The notes: generated from the sequence alone by a model not told the origin. 8,761 nt of DNA from Leucobacter sp. (GCA_017990305.1 JAGNOB010000044.1:1-8761); one strand, 5' to 3'; positions 1 through 6,168 are shown, counted from the first letter of the stretch. Translations and numbers: made by a program.

Positions 1-472
1 GCGGAACCCACTCGGCAATCTTCTCAGGGTCGTCGCTGAACTCCATGTCAGCAAACAGCGGCTCGGTCTTGAGGAGCTCGTAGCGGCGGCGGAGGTAGTC
101 GACGTTGTCCTCGCCGCGCACAAAGGTCATGTGCGGGGTCGGGTTGATGAAGCTGGAGGGCTCACCGAGGACGCCGCGCTCGACGAGGGTGGACCACCAC
201 TCGCGCGAGAGCTGGAACTGCTCGTTGATGTTGATGGCCTTATCGGCCGAAAGGCTGCCGTCCTTGCCCTCGGGCATATAGTTCAGCTCGCAGAGCGCAG
301 CGTGTCCTGTGCCCGCGTTGTTCCACCCGTTGGTACTTTCGGTCGCGACTTCGCTGCGGGACTCGAAGACCTCAATGGTCCAGTCCGGGCGAACCTGCTT
401 CATGAGGGTTCCGAGCGTTGCGCTCATCACTCCGCCGCCGATAAGTACGACATCTACCGTCTTAGTGCTCAC
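1..472 (-). CDS. mqo: Malate:quinone oxidoreductase, N-terminal part (cut by window edge)
   Basis: FAD-dependent, membrane-associated enzyme that oxidises malate to oxaloacetate and passes the electrons to quinone, in the TCA cycle and respiratory chain. About 157 codons are visible; the C-terminal two thirds lie outside the window (the family is usually near 500 residues). The translated start reads [21 protein letters not shown], a dinucleotide-binding fold with the Gly-rich FAD motif at residues 12-21, an acidic residue ending the second strand (E37, in VFESR), and the Mqo hallmark [16 protein letters not shown] at 50-65. The GTG at 472 is chosen because the FAD motif follows immediately. 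No good ribosome binding site precedes it, but a TACACT box lies 8 bases upstream. It lies downstream of radA in the same direction with a 62-base gap, so it may be read from its own promoter, by read-through, or both. Family assignment is firm. Confidence 0.94.
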   Translation of the reverse strand, partial: MSTKTVDVVLIGGGVMSATLGTLMKQVRPDWTIEVFESRSEVATESTNGWNNAGTGHAALCELNYMPEGKDGSLSADKAININEQFQLSREWWSTLVERGVLGEPSSFINPTPHMTFVRGEDNVDYLRRRYELLKTEPLFADMEFSDDPEKIAEWVP

Positions 473-480
473 GATCTTGT

Positions 481-486
481 AGTGTA
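481..486 (-). promoter_or_regulatory. Putative -10 box of mqo
   Basis: On the minus strand TACACT fits the actinobacterial TAnnnT -10 pattern and ends 8 bases before the GTG start of mqo, implying a transcript with almost no 5' leader. A TGAC-containing stretch about 15-16 bases upstream could act as a weak -35. This is pattern matching only. Confidence 0.35.
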
Positions 487-534
487 CCTGGCTTATCGTG
501 AGGTCAGATCCCTCGGCCACTCAGGGACGGCAGA

Positions 535-1857
535 TTACGCGATCGCCGCGCGTCTCGCTTCGGCGAGAGTTTCGGCACCGGAATCAATGATTCGCGTGTA
601 GCCGAGCCGTTCAGCCTCGGCCACGCGTTGTGTTCCAGAGGTGACTGAACGAATTTCACCTGCCAGTGAAATTTCACCGAATGCAGCCAATTCGAGGGGT
701 AACGGCCGGTCAGCGACCGCAGAAATGACGGCAAGAGCGATCGCTAGATCAGCTGCGGGCTCGCTGAGCTTCACTCCCCCAACCGTCGAGACATAGACGT
801 CTTGGTCATGGAGTCGAACACCGGCTCTCCGTTCAAGTACCGCGAGGATCATCGCTACCCGAGACGGGTCCACGCCACTCGTGACGCGGCGCGGATTCGG
901 TGTCGCACTCGACGCAACAAGCGCCTGGATTTCGACAGGAAGTGCGCGCCGCCCCTCCATCGCGACGGTTGCACACGTACCACTCACGGGTACCGTGCCC
1001 CGGCCCAGAAATAGCCCGCTCGGGTCGGCGACCTCGGAGATGCCACCGCCGGTCATCTCAAAACAGCCAACCTCGTCGGTCGGACCGAAACGGTTCTTGA
1101 GCGTGCGCAGGAAGCGAAGGGCCGTGTTGCGGTCCCCTTCGAAGTGACAGACAACGTCGACAAGGTGTTCGAGCAGCCGCGGCCCGGCAATTGACCCGTC
1201 TTTTGTGACATGGCCGACCAGGATCACAGGCGTACCGCGATCTTTCGCAACGCGAATCAGCGCAGCCGCCACCTCCCGCACCTGCGACGGGCCTCCGGCG
1301 ATGCCCTCAACCTGGTCGCTCGCGAGGGTCTGCACGGAATCGATCACGATGAGCCCCGGATCTACCATCTCGATATGTCCGAGCACCGACGCGAGATCGG
1401 TCTCTGCGGCGAGGTAGAGCGTGTCAATGAGCGCGTTCGTGCGCTCAGCACGCATGCGGATCTGCCCGGTTGACTCCTCACCGCTCACATACAGCACCCG
1501 TGCACCGTGCCCAGCGATCCGCGCTGCAACATCGAGCAGAAGCGTCGACTTGCCGACGCCCGGCTCTCCTGAAAACAGAATCGCTGCACCGGGCACGATG
1601 CCGCCCCCGAGCACACGATCCAGCTCGTTGATGCCTGTCTGGCGGTGCTTCACCGAGTCACCCGACAACTCCGTGATCGGCCTAGCCTCGCGGCCCGCTT
1701 CAGGCGCAGCGGCTTTCGTCGTGCGAGCGAGCGAAGCACGCGCCGCACCGCGCACCTCGACGGTGCCCCACTGCTGGCATTCACCGCAGCGACCCACCCA
1801 TTTTGCCGCCTGCCAGCCGCACTCACTGCAGACATACGCGCTGCTCGTTTTCGCCAT
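535..1857 (-). CDS. radA: DNA repair protein RadA (branch-migration ATPase)
   Basis: RadA (Sms) is a RecA-related, DnaB-like ATPase that drives branch migration during homologous recombination and repair. The 440 residues show the full architecture in order: a four-Cys zinc finger (C10, C13, C24, C27), Walker A GEPGVGKST at 97-105, Walker B LIVIDSVQT at 169-177, the RadA-specific KNRFG motif at 254-258, and a C-terminal Lon-protease-like domain from about residue 300. Length is slightly under the usual 450-460, with nothing obviously missing. The ATG at 1857 is right for the family because the zinc finger begins ten residues in. There is no Shine-Dalgarno sequence, but a TAGCCT box ends exactly 6 bases before the ATG, which suggests a leaderless mRNA. 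It is divergent from tRNA-Ser and upstream of mqo. Confidence 0.98.
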   Translation of the reverse strand: MAKTSSAYVCSECGWQAAKWVGRCGECQQWGTVEVRGAARASLARTTKAAAPEAGREARPITELSGDSVKHRQTGINELDRVLGGGIVPGAAILFSGEPGVGKSTLLLDVAARIAGHGARVLYVSGEESTGQIRMRAERTNALIDTLYLAAETDLASVLGHIEMVDPGLIVIDSVQTLASDQVEGIAGGPSQVREVAAALIRVAKDRGTPVILVGHVTKDGSIAGPRLLEHLVDVVCHFEGDRNTALRFLRTLKNRFGPTDEVGCFEMTGGGISEVADPSGLFLGRGTVPVSGTCATVAMEGRRALPVEIQALVASSATPNPRRVTSGVDPSRVAMILAVLERRAGVRLHDQDVYVSTVGGVKLSEPAADLAIALAVISAVADRPLPLELAAFGEISLAGEIRSVTSGTQRVAEAERLGYTRIIDSGAETLAEARRAAIA

Positions 1858-1863
1858 GCATTG

Positions 1864-1869
1864 AGGCTA
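1864..1869 (-). promoter_or_regulatory. Putative -10 box of radA (leaderless)
   Basis: Read on the minus strand this is TAGCCT, a TAnnnT -10 element, followed by CAATGC and then the ATG of radA. The 6-base gap puts the expected transcription start on the A of the start codon. No convincing -35 is seen, as is common for actinobacterial leaderless promoters. The absence of a ribosome binding site supports the reading. Confidence 0.5.
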
Positions 1870-1961
1870 GCGGAGGCCCCCGACATCTCGTCGGGGCGAC
1901 CGCGCGACATGCCGCAGCGACGCGTTTGCGAACTCGATTAGGATCTGGAGACGCAATCCCG

Positions 1962-1967
1962 TAAGCT
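1962..1967 (+). promoter_or_regulatory. Putative -10 box of tRNA-Ser
   Basis: TAAGCT ends 7 bases before the first base of the mature tRNA. With a poor TTAGGA -35 at 1938-1943 (18-base spacer) it would start transcription at, or one base before, the mature 5' end. Evidence is position and pattern only. Confidence 0.35.
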
Positions 1968-1974
1968 TTTCCGC

Positions 1975-2063
1975 GGTGACGTGTCCGAGCGGCCGAAGGT
2001 GCAACACTCGAAATGTTGTGTAGGCAACCCCTACCGTGGGTTCAAATCCCACCGTCACCGCCA
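1975..2063 (+). tRNA. tRNA-Ser(CGA), decodes UCG
   Basis: The 89 bases fold as a class II tRNA. The acceptor stem pairs GGTGACG (1975-1981) with CGTCACC (2053-2059), followed by discriminator G and an encoded CCA (2061-2063). The D arm starts TGTCCGAG. The anticodon stem CAACA/TGTTG (2002-2006, 2014-2018) encloses the loop CTCGAAA with anticodon CGA at 2009-2011. The long variable arm at 2019-2035 pairs TAGG with CCTA, as expected for serine tRNAs. The T arm is GTGGG-TTCAAAT-CCCAC (2036-2052). UCG is a favoured serine codon in GC-rich genomes. It appears to be a single-gene unit between radA and a terminator. Confidence 0.97.
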
Positions 2064-2066
2064 CGT

Positions 2067-2115
2067 AAAAACCCCCGCAGATTCGCTGGAAACAGCTGAG
2101 ATCGCGGGGGTTTTT
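2067..2115. terminator. Bidirectional intrinsic terminator between tRNA-Ser and the FBP gene
   Basis: A perfect 12-bp stem pairs AAAAACCCCCGC (2067-2078) with GCGGGGGTTTTT (2104-2115) around a 25-base loop, and continues into a CTTTTTT tract on the plus strand. On the minus strand the A-run reads as a T-run, so the element can end both the tRNA transcript and the convergent FBP gene that stops at 2183. Confidence 0.9.
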
Positions 2116-2182
2116 CTTTTTTCGCGTGGACGGGTGCCCCGCACACGTCGATGAGCCTCACACCCGCGCGGGCCCGACGCTC

Positions 2183-2683
2183 TCATCTCAGCGAAACGCG
2201 CTCAAGCACCTCGGTTACGAACGACCGTGAGCGCCGCGCCAGGTCCTCGCGGCGTGAGGCGACGAGCGCTTCGGCCGGCGGATCGAGCGGCGTGAGCGGC
2301 CTGAGCGCGTTGATCCGCGCATTGCAGTCGAGGTCAACGCAGAGATAGGTGCCGAACGTTGAGCTGTCGCGCTGCTCCGCAACGGGCGCGACGAAGAGGA
2401 CGACCTGTTCGAAACGGCGCGGGATGCGACAGAACTCACACATGACCGCGCGCTGTGCGGAGGTGCTTGCACGTGTCTTCGTGACCATGATGCCTATTGG
2501 TCCGTTCTCCGAGTCGACGAAGATGTAGCCGCGCTGCGGTGCGCTCGGGTCGCGCCAGCCAAGGTAGTCGCGTTCCGAGATGGGTGGGCTGAATTGGTGC
2601 CCTGGCATACGCGCGTTCTTACGGGTTGCCGTGTCGACATTGCCGAGGGCCGCGCGCAGCGCCGTGAGCGAATAAGGGCGCAC
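2183..2683 (-). CDS. FBP/FusB-like EF-G-binding protein with C-terminal treble-clef zinc finger
   Basis: This matches the actinobacterial 'FBP domain' family (fibronectin-binding protein / EF-G-binding protein, C-terminal zinc finger). It is related to the zinc domain of FusB, which releases fusidic-acid-stalled EF-G from the ribosome. Family features seen: an N-terminal VRPYSLTALRAAL helix, the YLGWRDPSAPQRGYI block at 40-54, and four zinc-ligand cysteines as CEFC (C82, C85) and CVDLDC (C115, C120), with GTYLC before the second pair. I choose the GTG at 2683 (166 residues) because GGAAGGA sits 7 bases upstream and family members begin at this point. A TTG at 2725 would add 14 residues without a ribosome site and would overlap the palindrome. 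The gene is divergent from a TetR regulator. The family call is confident; the cellular role (EF-G recycling or drug tolerance) is inferred from FusB. Confidence 0.86.
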   Translation of the reverse strand: MRPYSLTALRAALGNVDTATRKNARMPGHQFSPPISERDYLGWRDPSAPQRGYIFVDSENGPIGIMVTKTRASTSAQRAVMCEFCRIPRRFEQVVLFVAPVAEQRDSSTFGTYLCVDLDCNARINALRPLTPLDPPAEALVASRREDLARRSRSFVTEVLERVSLR

Positions 2684-2689
2684 TTGGGT

Positions 2690-2696
2690 GTCCTTC
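2690..2696 (-). promoter_or_regulatory. Ribosome binding site deciding the FBP gene start
   Basis: On the minus strand GGAAGGA lies 7 bases before GTG 2683. It is a strong Shine-Dalgarno sequence and argues for this start over the upstream in-frame TTG at 2725. Confidence 0.7.
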
Positions 2697-2723
2697 CGAG
2701 GAGCGTGATCGATCAGAGTTCGC

Positions 2724-2745
2724 AATCTGTACGCATGTACAAATT
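2724..2745. promoter_or_regulatory. 22-bp inverted repeat, candidate TetR operator in divergent promoter region
   Basis: Half-sites AATnTGTAC (2724-2732) and GTACAnATT (2737-2745) flank GCAT; only the n position breaks the symmetry. The size and spacing suit a TetR-family dimer. It lies about 40 bases before the TetR start and about the same before the FBP start. It overlaps a possible minus-strand -10 (TAATTT, 2741-2746) and the -35 position of the plus-strand promoter whose -10 is TAGACT at 2753-2758. Binding here could repress both genes. The repeat is directly visible; the operator role is inferred. Confidence 0.6.
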
Positions 2746-2752
2746 ACTCGGA

Positions 2753-2758
2753 TAGACT
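2753..2758 (+). promoter_or_regulatory. Putative -10 box of the TetR gene
   Basis: TAGACT fits TAnnnT and would give a start near 2765, leaving a leader of about 22 bases that contains GAGGA just before the ATG at 2787. The -35 region falls in the palindrome, consistent with autoregulation. Confidence 0.35.
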
Positions 2759-2786
2759 ACACGCTGTTCGCGAGAAACGAGGATCC

Positions 2787-3311
2787 ATGGCCTATTTGCC
2801 CCGAGACGAGCGCCGTGCGGCGATCGTCGAAGCAACCATCCGCGTCATGCGATCAGCCGGCTTCGAAGGCGTCTCGGCAAGGTCTGTGGCAGCCGAGGTG
2901 GGCGGATCGCCCGGCCTCATCCACCAGCACTTCTCCAGCGTCTCGAGCCTCACTGCGAGTGCCTGGCGCGCGTATGTCGCTGAGAGCCTCGAGGGATTCG
3001 CAGGCGCGGTGCACGGCGGCGAGCGCGACCCCGTTGAAGAGTTCTTTGGCAACCACCTCGACCCCGCCCAGGGCGCTGAGCTCAGTCTCTGGGTAAGCGC
3101 TTGGGCCCACGCGCTCCGTTCCCCCGATTTCGGTTCAGTATTTGCCGAATCTCTCGCAGCCCTCACGCAGGCTCTTCGAGCGGCTGACCCGGAGCTTTCC
3201 GAGGGCGCAGCCGAGCGCACCGTTTTGCTCGGTGTCGCTCTCGCGGGGATGCAGCAGATCGCCCCCGAACGCTACGATGCGGGCCGCCTCGCAGAGATTG
3301 TCAACGGCTGA
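2787..3311 (+). CDS. TetR-family transcriptional regulator (BetI-like)
   Basis: A 174-residue one-component repressor. The N-terminal DNA-binding domain begins LPRDERRAAIVEATIRVM, with the helix-turn-helix at about 30-49 (VSARSVAAEVGGSPGLIHQHF), where GLIHQHF is the typical TetR recognition-helix ending (as in GLIYHHF). The remaining all-helical region (about 55-174) is the dimer and ligand-binding domain, resembling the BetI/TetR_C_6 type found in many actinobacteria. Length is slightly short for the family but complete. The ATG at 2787 has GAGGA 3 bases upstream, rather close. It is divergent from the FBP gene across the 2724-2745 palindrome, so autorepression and control of that neighbour are likely. 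The effector is not predictable from the sequence. It could also control the downstream plus-strand genes. Confidence 0.92.
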   Translation: MAYLPRDERRAAIVEATIRVMRSAGFEGVSARSVAAEVGGSPGLIHQHFSSVSSLTASAWRAYVAESLEGFAGAVHGGERDPVEEFFGNHLDPAQGAELSLWVSAWAHALRSPDFGSVFAESLAALTQALRAADPELSEGAAERTVLLGVALAGMQQIAPERYDAGRLAEIVNG

Positions 3312-3390
3312 CCGTCGTCGACCGCCCCGGGCGCCCGCACACCCGCGAGCCCGCGCTCAGCGAGCGGCTGCTCCTCCCATCGAAGTTTGA

Positions 3391-3396
3391 TACCGT
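3391..3396 (+). promoter_or_regulatory. Putative -10 box of the 94-residue membrane protein gene (leaderless)
   Basis: TACCGT (TAnnnT) ends exactly 6 bases before the ATG at 3403, the same geometry as at radA. There is no Shine-Dalgarno sequence in the preceding 30 bases. This implies a leaderless mRNA beginning at the ATG and argues against the in-frame GTG at 3397. Confidence 0.45.
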
Positions 3397-3402
3397 GTGC
3401 CC

Positions 3403-3687
3403 ATGTTTACGGGAACGGGCGCTGCGCTGCTCTCCACGCGCGCGTGGCCGCTCACACCAACGCTCGGTGATTTCGACCTCTCAGAACAAACCGGCGGGCT
3501 CTGCGTAAGCGACGCGAGCCACATCGAGAACATCGTCATCATCGGCTCCACCGCACTCATTCTCGGAGTCGCGATCATGCTCATCGGCCAGGTCATGAAA
3601 CGGCGGGCGCGACTGCGGCGCGAGGAGCGTTTCGGAGGCACCGAGCCCCACGACTTAGCAATGCAAGCCGCACAGGCCGGCTCATAG
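3403..3687 (+). CDS. Small single-span membrane protein, function unknown
   Basis: I do not recognise a named family. The 94 residues have a polar N-terminal part of about 42 residues with one cysteine (C34), one strongly hydrophobic segment at about 43-65 (NIVIIGSTALILGVAIMLIG), then a very basic stretch KRRARLRREER at 66-76 and a short polar tail. By the positive-inside rule the N-terminus is outside and the C-terminus is cytoplasmic. The layout resembles a tail-type wall anchor, but there is no LPXTG motif. The ATG at 3403 is preferred over the GTG two codons earlier because a TACCGT box lies 6 bases before it. The stop is 53 bases before the preferred start of the AhpD-like gene (11 bases before its alternative ATG), so the two are probably cotranscribed. 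Coding potential is supported by reading-frame composition and topology. Confidence 0.7.
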   Translation: MFTGTGAALLSTRAWPLTPTLGDFDLSEQTGGLCVSDASHIENIVIIGSTALILGVAIMLIGQVMKRRARLRREERFGGTEPHDLAMQAAQAGS

Positions 3688-3740
3688 CAAAGGCTGGAAT
3701 GATCGAATCCGCACAACGCACGCAGCCGATCGGAGAAACC

Positions 3741-4178
3741 GTGTCATCAGTGAACATCACCAAGCAGCACCCCGACGTCTACAAGCAGCTCGCTTCGCTC
3801 AGCAGCGCGGCCGAGGCGGCTGCGGCTGCGGCCGGCCTCGACGCACAGCTCATCGAGCTCGTAAAAATTCGCGTCTCCCAACTCAACGGCTGCGCGTTCT
3901 GCACCAGGCTGCACACACGCGAGGCCATCGAACTCGGTGAGACAGCTGATCGCCTCGCCGTGCTCCCCGCGTGGTGGGAGTCGCAGTACTTCACGCCCGC
4001 GGAGACGGCTGCTCTCGGGCTTGCGGAAGAAGTCACCCGGCTCTCCGTCCCTGCCCGCACTGACTGGGATACGGGGGCCCTCACCGATGAGCAGGTCTCG
4101 GCCGTGAGCTGGCTCGCGCTCGTCATGGGCGCGTGGAATCGCGTTGCGATCCGCAGCGGGTATCGCGTTTCTCCGTAA
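3741..4178 (+). CDS. Carboxymuconolactone decarboxylase / AhpD-like thiol oxidoreductase
   Basis: A cytoplasmic helical protein of the AhpD-like superfamily. The core motif is present: E39 upstream, then NGCAFCTRLH with C51, C54 and H58, the CxxCxxxH redox and proton-relay set found in AhpD-type alkylhydroperoxidase proteins. The central ALGLAEEVTRL and the C-terminal WLALVMGAWNRVAIRSGY match this family. Enzymes with CxxC are usually peroxidase or thiol reductase types rather than true decarboxylases, so a peroxide-defence role is inferred; the substrate is unknown. I prefer GTG 3741 (145 residues) because GGAG lies 5 bases upstream and family homology begins here. An in-frame ATG at 3699 with AAAGG 5 bases upstream would add 14 unconserved-looking residues and remains possible. 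It is probably cotranscribed with the upstream small membrane protein. Confidence 0.9.
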   Translation: MSSVNITKQHPDVYKQLASLSSAAEAAAAAAGLDAQLIELVKIRVSQLNGCAFCTRLHTREAIELGETADRLAVLPAWWESQYFTPAETAALGLAEEVTRLSVPARTDWDTGALTDEQVSAVSWLALVMGAWNRVAIRSGYRVSP

Positions 4179-4193
4179 GTCGCTGCTCACCCG

Positions 4194-4222
4194 TTGACAC
4201 TTGCGCGCTTCCGGGTTCAACT
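4194..4222 (+). promoter_or_regulatory. Putative promoter: TTGACA -35 with TCAACT -10
   Basis: A consensus TTGACA (4194-4199), a 17-base spacer and TCAACT (4217-4222) are followed by 6 bases and an ATG at 4229. This is the best -35 in the window, although the -10 is imperfect. It predicts a transcript starting at the ATG of the 45-residue ORF. Confidence 0.45.
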
Positions 4223-4228
4223 GGAGGC

Positions 4229-4366
4229 ATGATTGTTCTCGGCTCGGCAATGGTACTCGCGGGGAGAGGCGTGGGCTTCATTTCTATAGCGCTCTTGCTC
4301 CGGGCTTACCGGGGCCAACGCATCCCGTACGCGCTGTCGAACGAGCCCTTGCCTGCGAAGTTCTAG
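4229..4366 (+). CDS. Possible 45-residue membrane microprotein
   Basis: No family recognised. The translation starts MIVLGSAMVLAGRGVGFIS and has one hydrophobic stretch (about residues 1-24, interrupted by an Arg) followed by a basic RAYRGQR segment and a short polar tail ending PLPAKF. Support for it being real: a TTGACA/TCAACT promoter with correct spacing immediately upstream, GGAGG one base before the ATG (too close for normal use, but compatible with a leaderless start), and a membrane-protein-like composition. Against it: small size and no known relative. An in-frame reading from ATG 4133 would overlap the AhpD-like gene and looks unlike protein, so it is not used. Confidence 0.42.
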   Translation: MIVLGSAMVLAGRGVGFISIALLLRAYRGQRIPYALSNEPLPAKF

Positions 4367-4613
4367 GTAGTAGCTCGCCCCGACCACGCACGCGCGGCGC
4401 GCTTCCCCTGAGATTCCTCAAGAAGCCCCATTCGCAATCGAATGATACGGTTTTGCGTGGCCCCCTCGTGGGGCGCGGACACGCGGGCCCGCCTGCGCAC
4501 TCGTTCGCGCACCATTTCCGGGGCTCTTTTCATTGATTTCGGATTCGCAGCGGTGCGCCCTCGTACTGTGCTGCGAGGTGGTGTCGTTCGCGCAGCATCC
4601 CGAGGGGGAACAC
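4367..4613 (+). promoter_or_regulatory. Leader region of the peptide transporter with inverted repeats
   Basis: I see no credible gene in this 247-base stretch. It contains a perfect inverted repeat, CATTCG-CAAT-CGAATG (4429-4444), immediately before a TACGGT box (4446-4451) that could be a -10, then a stem-loop GCCCC-CTCGT-GGGGC (4460-4474) without a T-tract. A second -10-like TACTGT lies at 4564-4569, 44 bases before the transporter start. The repeat could be an operator. Which promoter is used cannot be decided from sequence. Confidence 0.35.
4603..4608 (+). promoter_or_regulatory. Ribosome binding site deciding the transporter start
   Basis: The purine run GAGGGGGAA includes AGGGGG, 5 bases before GTG 4614. 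It is the only good Shine-Dalgarno sequence near the beginning of the transporter frame. Confidence 0.6.
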
Positions 4614-6107
4614 GTGTCATCACCGACCACGCAGCCCGACAGTCCGGCTTCAGCCGGCACTGGAGCGTCGCAAAGCCGCGGCTTCTTTGGCCATCCGTGG
4701 GGGCTCGCAAACCTCGCGGGCGTCGAAATGTGGGAGCGGTTCAGCTTCTACGGCATGCAGGCGCTGCTGGCCTTCTACATCTATTACTCGGTGACCGACG
4801 GCGGCCTGGGGATGTCGCAGGCTGCCGCGACCTCGATTGTCGGCGCATACGGCGGCCTCGTCTACCTGTCGGCTGTGCTCGGCGGCTGGATTGCCGACCG
4901 TGTTCTCGGCGCCGAGCGAACCCTGCTCATCGCCGCATGCCTCATCATGGTTGGCCACCTAGCGCTCGCCTTCATCCCCGGCATGCTCGGCTTGGCAATC
5001 GGCCTGGTGGGTGTCGCACTCGGTTCCGGATCGCTGAAGACAACCACGTCGACGGTGCTCGGCGATCTCTACGACAAGGGCGATCAGCGGCGTGACGCTG
5101 CGTTCTCCATCTACTACATGGGTGTGAACATTGGCGGCTTCGCGGGCCCGCTGCTCACGAGCGCGCTCTGGGGCTGGAAGGGCTTCCACTGGGGCTTCGG
5201 CCTCGCCGCCATCGGCATGGCGATCGGGCTTATCCAGTACCTCGCGATGCGCAAGCACACCGTGAGCGCTTCGAGCATGAAGCCGGGCAACCCGCTTTCC
5301 GCGAGCCAGAAGCGTATCTGGGCTGTCGTCTTCATCGCTGCGATCGCGGCCGTCGCGCTCGCACTGTCGTTCGGCTTCATCACCGCTGAGAACCTCTCGA
5401 CCATCGTCGTCGTACTCATCGTGATCGCGGTCGTCGTGCTGTTCACTGTGATCCTCACCAGCCATCAGGTCTCGAAGGTGGAGCGCAAGCAGGTTGCCTC
5501 GTTCATTCCGCTGTTCCTCGCATCGGCCGTGTTCTGGTCGCTGTCGCAGCAGCAGTTCACTGTGCTCGCGATCTACGCGGATCAGCGCCTGAATCGCACC
5601 ATCTTCGGCTGGGAGATGCCGCCGAGCATGGTGCAGACGATCAACCCGATGCTCATCATCATCCTCGCCGGCGTGTTCGCCGCGATGTGGGTGAAGCTGG
5701 GCGATCGCCAGCCGAGCACGCCCGTGAAGTTTGCAATCGGCACCGCCATCATGGGTATCGCGTTCCTGTGCTTCATCCCGTTTGCCGGTGGCGCGAACAA
5801 CACCGTGCCGCTTCTGGCGTACGTATTTATCATTCTGTTGCTCACGCTCGCAGAGCTCAGCATTTCGCCTGTGGGCCAGTCACTCGCGACGAAGCTCGCC
5901 CCGAAGGCGTTCCACTCGCAAATGGTCGCGCTGTTCTTCCTGTCAATCTCGCTGGGATCGGCTGCCTCTGGCACGCTGTCGCGTTTCTACACCGCTGAGA
6001 CCGAGGTTCCCTACTTCCTCGCGCTCGGTGGCGCATCGATCGCGGTCGGAGCGATTCTGTTCCTCGCTCGCAAGCCTGTGCTGCGCTTGATGGGTGGCAT
6101 CCGCTAA
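4614..6107 (+). CDS. POT/PTR2-family proton-dependent oligopeptide transporter
   Basis: A major-facilitator protein that imports di- and tripeptides with protons. Counting from GTG 4614 it has 497 residues, normal for bacterial POTs. Diagnostic motifs: the E38-MW-E41-R42-F ExxERF proton-coupling motif in helix 1, the PTR2 signature GGWIADRVLGAERT at 90-103, the conserved helix-4 lysine K142, and FSIYYMGVNIGG (164-175) as the second PTR2 signature. Helices continue to the C-terminus, ending before the basic tail RKPVLRLMGGIR. The first 22 residues are polar and Ser/Thr-rich, before GFFGHPWGLANL. GTG 4614 is chosen because AGGGGG lies 5 bases upstream; a TTG at 4533 would add 27 non-family residues (CALVLCCEVV) with no ribosome site. 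It has its own terminator and is probably monocistronic. Peptide specificity is inferred from the family. Confidence 0.96.
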   Translation: MSSPTTQPDSPASAGTGASQSRGFFGHPWGLANLAGVEMWERFSFYGMQALLAFYIYYSVTDGGLGMSQAAATSIVGAYGGLVYLSAVLGGWIADRVLGAERTLLIAACLIMVGHLALAFIPGMLGLAIGLVGVALGSGSLKTTTSTVLGDLYDKGDQRRDAAFSIYYMGVNIGGFAGPLLTSALWGWKGFHWGFGLAAIGMAIGLIQYLAMRKHTVSASSMKPGNPLSASQKRIWAVVFIAAIAAVALALSFGFITAENLSTIVVVLIVIAVVVLFTVILTSHQVSKVERKQVASFIPLFLASAVFWSLSQQQFTVLAIYADQRLNRTIFGWEMPPSMVQTINPMLIIILAGVFAAMWVKLGDRQPSTPVKFAIGTAIMGIAFLCFIPFAGGANNTVPLLAYVFIILLLTLAELSISPVGQSLATKLAPKAFHSQMVALFFLSISLGSAASGTLSRFYTAETEVPYFLALGGASIAVGAILFLARKPVLRLMGGIR

Positions 6108-6130
6108 GACATCACCCGGGTACACGCGGC

Positions 6131-6168
6131 GAAAGGCCGGTCGAAGTTGGGGCTTCGACCGGCCTTTC
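6131..6168. terminator. Intrinsic terminator between convergent transporter and surface-protein genes
   Basis: A perfect 16-bp stem runs from GAAAGGCCGGTCGAAG (6131-6146) to its complement at 6153-6168, with the loop TTGGGG, and is followed on the plus strand by TATTA after CTTTC. It lies 23 bases after the transporter stop and 76 bases beyond the stop of the convergent surface-protein gene, so it can act for either strand, more convincingly for the plus strand. Confidence 0.85.

Noticed and set aside
131..601. Plus-strand 156-codon ORF across the mqo start
   Set aside because: It is antisense to unmistakable Mqo sequence and to the end of radA, and its translation has no domain-like features.
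1421..1864. Plus-strand ORFs opposite radA
   Set aside because: These are long open frames caused by GC-rich codon structure of radA; no ribosome sites, and the products are low-complexity Arg/Ala/Ser.
3312..3390. GC-rich symmetric stretch after the TetR gene as a terminator
   Set aside because: Short self-complementary bits such as GGGCGCCC occur, but there is no clear stem followed by a T-tract.
4442..5095. Plus-strand 217-codon ORF overlapping the transporter
   Set aside because: It is a different frame of the transporter and is Arg/Ala-rich. The POT frame carries all family motifs.
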